Positions 59,733 through 64,000 of a stretch of 64,000 bases of DNA are shown here, in pieces (position 1 is the first letter of the stretch; every line of letters begins with the position of its first letter). The stretch covers positions 4,402,001 through 4,466,000 of the forward strand of contig OZ245030.1 of NCBI GenBank assembly GCA_965223985.1, read 5' to 3'. The DNA comes from JAPPKS01 sp963667895. Its GTDB lineage: Bacteria > Poribacteria > WGA-4E > PCPOR2b. The translations under genes were made by a program, and so were the position numbers. The notes under the pieces were generated by a model. The model was not told where the DNA came from and ran no database searches. It was given only the letters and a program-made list of their open reading frames with translations.

Positions 59733-59793
59733 CGCTGACCTCCTTAATCTGACGGTTAATTTGGAGTCTGAAAGGCGCTTTGAATTCAACCGT

Positions 59794-60651
59794 TCAGAGA
59801 TTTTGTTTCGACGCGAGGATGCGGTCAATGAAAGACTTGCTGTCAGCAAGCACTTTCCGGCAGTCGCTTTCATAGCCCCATGCGAAGCCCTCGTACTCGA
59901 CCGAGATATAACCGTCATAGCCGTCAGCAACTATCGCACCTAAAAGCCCGTCGAAATCAACCTCACCCTCACCCAGTGGCGGAAACTCAAAATCCTCCGG
60001 GTCGCCCTTAGCGTCCTTGGTGTGCACATGCACCACGCGATGGCTCAACGCTTCGTACGCCTTCACTGCAGAATCTTCTCTGAGGTGGTAATGGCTCGGG
60101 TCAAACACAATCCCCAGAGCCTCCAGCCCCTCATGACTCAGCAGGTGCTGCACCCGGTTCACATTGTGCACGAAGCGACCGTAAGGCCCCGCCGCTTCGA
60201 AGGCTAACATCACATCCAGTCGGCTAGCCCGGGACAGTAGTGCACGCAGCGCGTCTAGCAGCCACTCCCAATACTGGCTTTCCCGTCCATAGAATCTCTT
60301 CGAGCCGCCGCCAGTAATCACGTACGTTGCACCAAGATCGGCAGCCAACTCCAGCGCCCCCATCACGAATTCCAGGTTTGCCTGTCTCGTCTCGGGCACA
60401 CTGTGGATGAGGTTTGTGGTAGCGTTCAATGCCAAGATAGCTACGCCGGCTTGCTCGGCATGCTTCCGCACCTGCCGGCGCGTGTTCGCATCCGCTTCCG
60501 GACTCATATGTGGTTGTGGGACCGGCAGGATAGGCCGCCCTTTCTCAAGACTAATGTCGATCGCCTGATAGCCTTGCGCAGCGAGCACATCAATAGCCTG
60601 CTCCACGCTGAACATGTGTAGCATTCCTGAATCGCAACTTAGACCCTTCAT
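59794..60651 (-). CDS. sugar phosphate isomerase/epimerase-like TIM barrel (paralogue 2)
   Basis: The 285-residue product begins MKGLSCDSG and parallels the protein at 54317-55168 over its full length (for example LAFEAAGPYG, IVFDPSHYHLRED, VVHVHTKDAKG, ISVEYEGFAWGYES). One difference is DPSHY where the paralogue has DSGHY, near a metal-binding position, so substrate preference may differ. It is followed by a PhyH gene, repeating the PhyH plus TIM-barrel pairing seen at 19-21 kb. Confidence 0.86.
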   Translation of the reverse strand: MKGLSCDSGMLHMFSVEQAIDVLAAQGYQAIDISLEKGRPILPVPQPHMSPEADANTRRQVRKHAEQAGVAILALNATTNLIHSVPETRQANLEFVMGALELAADLGATYVITGGGSKRFYGRESQYWEWLLDALRALLSRASRLDVMLAFEAAGPYGRFVHNVNRVQHLLSHEGLEALGIVFDPSHYHLREDSAVKAYEALSHRVVHVHTKDAKGDPEDFEFPPLGEGEVDFDGLLGAIVADGYDGYISVEYEGFAWGYESDCRKVLADSKSFIDRILASKQNL

Positions 60652-60731
60652 CTACAGTGCCTTTTTCGTACGACGTTGCCCACAGCCACCTGCTTGGAGC
60701 AACTGCTGTTGAGTCCTGTGAGGGAGACTTT

Positions 60732-61550
60732 TCAACGAAGCCCCTCCGCCTTAAGGTTTGCCCAGGTTGTGGAAAGCTTATCATGGGGTTGAACGGACAG
60801 GAAGCCACTCACACCGCCTTGGAAGTGACTGAGAATCTCCTCTTGGTTCAAGGGCCTTTTTATAATGAGGATTTCATCAAGGAGACCGCTGAAGAAAAAC
60901 GGGCCTTCTGACCATCCAATGGTGAAGTCGTGGTCGATTGTTTTGGGCATCGGCGTCGGATCCGTGTTATCATCGAACTCTCCAAACGGCTCGCCATCCA
61001 GGTAATAGGCGTACTTATTACCCACCCTGACGAGGACTACCTGATGCCACTCGTTTAACTTGGTAACCCACTCGTCAGAGTTAATCCAGGCGCTTCCGGC
61101 TTTACCGCAAAAGCAATTTTTGATATTGATATGGAGGTGTATCGCGCCGCCGGTATACCACAAAATCCACTTGTCTGTACCTCCAGGACCTTCATCATGC
61201 CCCATCATCGAAAACCCCTTCAACCCCCTGCCGCCCTTCGGTGGGGCTGTTACAAAGTTCAACCATATCGCCATCGTGAAGTCGGTCCGAAATAGGATGA
61301 GACTGTCATGATTTTTAATCTCCACATGCTGATTGGATCCATTCAGGCTGAGGGCTTTTCCAAACTTGCCTTCTGTCCTTCTAGCACCCGCTTTTAGAGT
61401 GCCGTCGTTTCCATGAGGAGACAGGTCTCTGGCGACCGCTTCGTCAAATGAAATGGCAAGGACAACGTCTTGGTCAACAGACGCGGCTTCTCTAGAAGAG
61501 AAAGCCAGCGCCAAACCGGCGATGAATAGGACAGAAATCACAGTTCTCAT
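60732..61550 (-). CDS. secreted LamG-type lectin-like protein 1
   Basis: From ATG 61550 (AAGGAG upstream) the product is 272 residues. A signal peptide (SVLFIAGLALAFSSREA) precedes a concanavalin-like LamG domain: LSFDE-type first strand, GTLKAGARRTEGKFGKALSLNG, FTMAIWLNF, WHQVVLVRVGNKYAYYLDG, FTIGWSEGPFFFSGLLDEI. The fold usually binds glycans. The final 35 residues (GGVSGFLSVQPHDKLSTTWA) match the tail of the second LamG protein. An in-frame extension upstream to 61829 overlaps the neighbouring PhyH gene and is not counted. Confidence 0.88.
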   Translation of the reverse strand: MRTVISVLFIAGLALAFSSREAASVDQDVVLAISFDEAVARDLSPHGNDGTLKAGARRTEGKFGKALSLNGSNQHVEIKNHDSLILFRTDFTMAIWLNFVTAPPKGGRGLKGFSMMGHDEGPGGTDKWILWYTGGAIHLHINIKNCFCGKAGSAWINSDEWVTKLNEWHQVVLVRVGNKYAYYLDGEPFGEFDDNTDPTPMPKTIDHDFTIGWSEGPFFFSGLLDEILIIKRPLNQEEILSHFQGGVSGFLSVQPHDKLSTTWANLKAEGLR

Positions 61551-61638
61551 CTTTATCTCCTTTCCGTTATGGGTGTTTGGTCGGAAGGATGACCCAATAA
61601 AGTTCAGTAACGGATCTCGCAATTTCCTCACCAATCTA

Positions 61639-62475
61639 TCAGCGTCCTGATGGCGCAGATGGAGATCCGTAAGGCTTGTAGTTGGCTCCCCGACTATGAC
61701 GCAAGGGCCACGCTTGGCCCCCTCGCCACCGATACTGCTTTGCTTTCCCACATAGCCAGTAGAACATCCGAGCACTTTGCAGCCGATCCTGACCGTAGTT
61801 CGCCGAGTTGAAGTCAAAATCCGGCTCACGGATCCAATCCCGCTCTGGAGGAACGGTCCGCCAGTAGTTGTACTTCAACATATGACGCATCCCCTCTGCA
61901 GTGGAAGCAGCGCGACGGTGCCAAATCGAATAGACGGTGACGAAGATAGAACCCGCGCGGCCCGTTGTTTTGAACGCACCGCGTATGCTGCCGTAGTGTC
62001 CTATCTGACTCGCATAGGAAAGATGTGACCCCGGCAGTATCTCAGTCGGCCCCAACTCCGTGGGTGTATTTTGAGGGTAATAGAACACCTGCAGGGAAGT
62101 CAGTTCAGGACCGAATTTTGAGCTGGCATCGCGATGCCAGCCCTGCGCCGAAGTCGGACTCTTGACCCGATGCTGGCTCATGAGAATCGGCAAGCCGAAG
62201 CCCGCCCCGAGCAACGACCGGATAACACCAGCCGCCTGCGGATGGAGAATCACATTCTCAACGAACCAGTCTTCTTTGAGGATTTCGGTCGGTTCGTAAT
62301 AGGTGTTTTTTTCGAGATACTCCAGTGTCTTGCGATTAATCTCGTCCGGAACAACACCTTCCAGCAAGAGAAATCCCTGTTTACAAAACTCCAGGACCTG
62401 CTTGTCTGTTAGGGTGGGCTTACAGTCATACGTTTTCTGCTCTATGTTATACCGTTCTTCATCTGTCAGTTCCAT
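61639..62475 (-). CDS. phytanoyl-CoA dioxygenase-like oxygenase
   Basis: The 278-residue product has iron ligands H114 and D116 (GWHRDASSK) and a late H186 (SIWHRRAAST), with the turn LGPTEILPGSH. It is the third PhyH member of the window, and the HRD motif sets it apart. It is flanked on both sides by LamG genes on the same strand, with an 88-base gap to the next one. Confidence 0.9.
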   Translation of the reverse strand: MELTDEERYNIEQKTYDCKPTLTDKQVLEFCKQGFLLLEGVVPDEINRKTLEYLEKNTYYEPTEILKEDWFVENVILHPQAAGVIRSLLGAGFGLPILMSQHRVKSPTSAQGWHRDASSKFGPELTSLQVFYYPQNTPTELGPTEILPGSHLSYASQIGHYGSIRGAFKTTGRAGSIFVTVYSIWHRRAASTAEGMRHMLKYNYWRTVPPERDWIREPDFDFNSANYGQDRLQSARMFYWLCGKAKQYRWRGGQAWPLRHSRGANYKPYGSPSAPSGR

Positions 62476-62807
62476 GACTCGAGTCTCCTAAAAAATCACG
62501 GTTTTTCTGGACATATTACGCTCTTGGTTAGGGGTAAGCTCGCCCCAGATAATTTATAAAATTACCTCCACAATAGATATTCAGCAGTCCACAAAATGTC
62601 ATTCTGAGAAATCCCTTACCACGCTCAGGGATAAATCTAGTGACGAAGAATCTAATCAACAAATCCACATCATCACTGAGTGAAGAGATTTCTAGCTCTC
62701 GCTTTGAAGACATACAGCATTTTGTTGTGGCGCAATGATAATGGAAATTAAGGGCAGGTATGGCCTAGTCGAATCTCACCTCAGACCACACCTGCCTTAA
62801 GGAATCA
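62476..62807. repeat. intergenic region with dispersed-repeat-like sequence and a hairpin
   Basis: The segment 62595-62660 holds TGTCATTCTGAG and CGAAGAATCT in the arrangement common in dispersed palindromic repeats between bacterial genes. A further stem (62748-62759 with 62790-62800, one bulged base, 30-base loop) lies just after the second LamG gene end and may slow or end transcription. Confidence 0.4.
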
Positions 62808-63623
62808 TTAGCGGAATAGATCTGCCTTGACGTTTCCCCAGATCGCGGTGAGCTTCCCAAGGGGCTGGACTGCCAAGAATCCTTCTACACCCCCAGCAAG
62901 GTGACTACCAAGTTCCTCCTCGGTCAAAGCCCTTTTGACCATAAGGAACTCATCCAGGACGCCGTTGAAGAAAAAGTCGCCTTCAGACCACCCGATTGTC
63001 AGAGGCGCATTTTCGACCAACGAAATCTTCTCGTTCGTAGCATCTGACTCTTCGCCAACCTTTTTTCCATCCACATAAAAAGCGTAGTCATGCCCTTCCA
63101 CGACTACAGCGATTTGATACCATTGGCCCTTATCACCAACAAAAGCCACTTTACCAAACCAGAGGGGGTCATGATCCGCAGAATTGATATGGAACGTGAG
63201 CCCAGGTCTAGCGTTGTCATCGGGTCTATTGTAGAAGACCCATTTGGGTTTTTCGCCACCGCCCCCATTTTTAGCACAGAAGGCATCGAACTTTACACCT
63301 GAGTTAGCGAACTTCGCCCACATCACAATCGTAACGTTAGAATCAACGATGTCCAAGGCATCACCCTTACTCTCAACAACCACTTTGTCGCCATCCCCAT
63401 CAAAACTCAGCGCCTTTCTAAACTTTCCTTCTACCAGCTTGACGTCGCCCTCTAGCGTGCCCTTATGTTCAAGGGAAGATATGTCTTCCGCTTCTTCTGA
63501 ATCAAATGGCATGGCAAGGACCACGTCTTCGTCAATCGCCGCTTCTCCAATAACCGCTGTGATACCAACCCATCCCGCCATCAGGACAAGGATAAGCGTT
63601 AAATATGCAGGTGCTCTTAACAT
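62808..63623 (-). CDS. secreted LamG-type lectin-like protein 2
   Basis: From ATG 63623 (AGGAGGT upstream) the product is 271 residues: a signal peptide (LTLILVLMAGWVGITAVIGEA), then a LamG domain with GTLEGDVKLVEGKFRKALSFDG, VTIVMWAKF, WYQIAVVVEGHDYAFYVDG and LTIGWSEGDFFFNGVLDEFLM. It parallels the LamG protein at 60732-61550 throughout, and shares the tail GGVEGFLAVQPLGKLTAIWG. It is the first gene of the - strand locus. Confidence 0.88.
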   Translation of the reverse strand: MLRAPAYLTLILVLMAGWVGITAVIGEAAIDEDVVLAMPFDSEEAEDISSLEHKGTLEGDVKLVEGKFRKALSFDGDGDKVVVESKGDALDIVDSNVTIVMWAKFANSGVKFDAFCAKNGGGGEKPKWVFYNRPDDNARPGLTFHINSADHDPLWFGKVAFVGDKGQWYQIAVVVEGHDYAFYVDGKKVGEESDATNEKISLVENAPLTIGWSEGDFFFNGVLDEFLMVKRALTEEELGSHLAGGVEGFLAVQPLGKLTAIWGNVKADLFR

Positions 63624-63969
63624 GGTTACAACCTCCTTTTTTCGTCTTCGTGGCAATCGCTCTTCCTTAGTGTTTGTCGATAAACATGAAAGGAGTCCAC
63701 ATCCATACGAATAGGATCCGCCCGAAGCCGCAAATCAAAAGTGATAGAATCAATTGAACGATAAGTGAATTGGTTGCTGTTTTAACGGATTTGAAAGAAC
63801 GAAAAATAGCAGTTAAGTACACTGCTTATGAGCAGGCGATTGGCAGGAAAAAATGGAAGGAAGTTCAGGTAAGTGGCTTACCAACCAAAGCTTGCTGTCA
63901 TTCACGCCGCCCTTGGTTTAAGTTGATTGAACAATTTCTAAAACTCGCTTTCTGATTGAAATTGCTGGG

Positions 63970-63998
63970 ATTATAACACCATTTCGAAAAAAACGCAA
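63970..63998 (-). promoter_or_regulatory. candidate promoter of the - strand catabolic locus
   Basis: On the - strand TTGCGT (63993-63998) and TATAAT (63970-63975) are 17 bases apart. It lies about 350 bases upstream of the first LamG gene; nothing else is visible in 63624-63969. Confidence 0.4.
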
Positions 63999-64000
63999 GC

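Noticed and set aside
63770..63955. 61-codon open frame near the right edge
   Set aside because: No ribosome site and no recognisable features; lies in the leader region of the opposite-strand locus.

Overview
The window looks like a chromosome segment from a Gram-negative, outer-membrane-bearing bacterium of moderate G+C. The closest fit is the uncultured Poribacteria and their relatives. This is inferred from the gene mix rather than from a marker phylogeny: several phytanoyl-CoA dioxygenase-like (PhyH) genes next to sugar-isomerase TIM barrels, LamG proteins, a WbsX/GH99-like pseudogene, a FlgD-like 'LLQNFPNPFNP' C-terminal tail, DUF6785 and UnbV/ASPIC proteins, and very large TPR proteins. 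There are no tRNA or rRNA genes, CRISPR arrays or intact insertion sequences that I can see.

Left part (1-9.4 kb, + strand): an envelope cluster with a truncated TPR/membrane protein, a 1088-residue secreted TPR protein, a short TonB-receptor-like beta-barrel, an ExbB/TolQ channel, a TonB-like transducer with no ExbD/TolR, and a TPR lipoprotein with a calcium-loop-like tail. From 9.5 to 18.9 kb lie a metallo-beta-lactamase gene and arsS (- strand), divergent mtnP (+), an OmpA/Pal-type coiled-coil lipoprotein with a small lipoprotein partner, and an UnbV/TPR secreted pair.

Middle (19-47 kb): a PhyH plus TIM-barrel pair; a G+C-rich katG that looks acquired; an overlapping operon nfo / zinc-ribbon membrane protein / PhnP-like hydrolase; hup behind a perfect sigma70 promoter; moxR; holA; a monohaem cytochrome; two abutting pseudogenes; metG with a terminator-like hairpin in its leader; an amidase; an internally duplicated membrane protein; a Gfo/Idh plus GMC oxidoreductase pair; coaE; a BatA-like VWA protein; and a DUF5069 protein.

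Right part (47-64 kb): a 1289-residue probable secreted protein, then eleven consecutive - strand genes (63.6 down to 51.0 kb): two LamG proteins, two PhyH oxygenases, two paralogous TIM-barrel isomerases, a DUF6785 membrane protein, a D-2-hydroxyacid dehydrogenase, a zinc alcohol dehydrogenase, a BKACE-type beta-keto acid cleavage enzyme and an Ldh2-type dehydrogenase. Together they look like an uptake-and-oxidation locus for an unknown sugar-acid or polyol-like substrate. This locus and the energised TPR/outer-membrane cluster are the best candidates for undescribed systems. All family calls come from reading motifs; no database search was possible.
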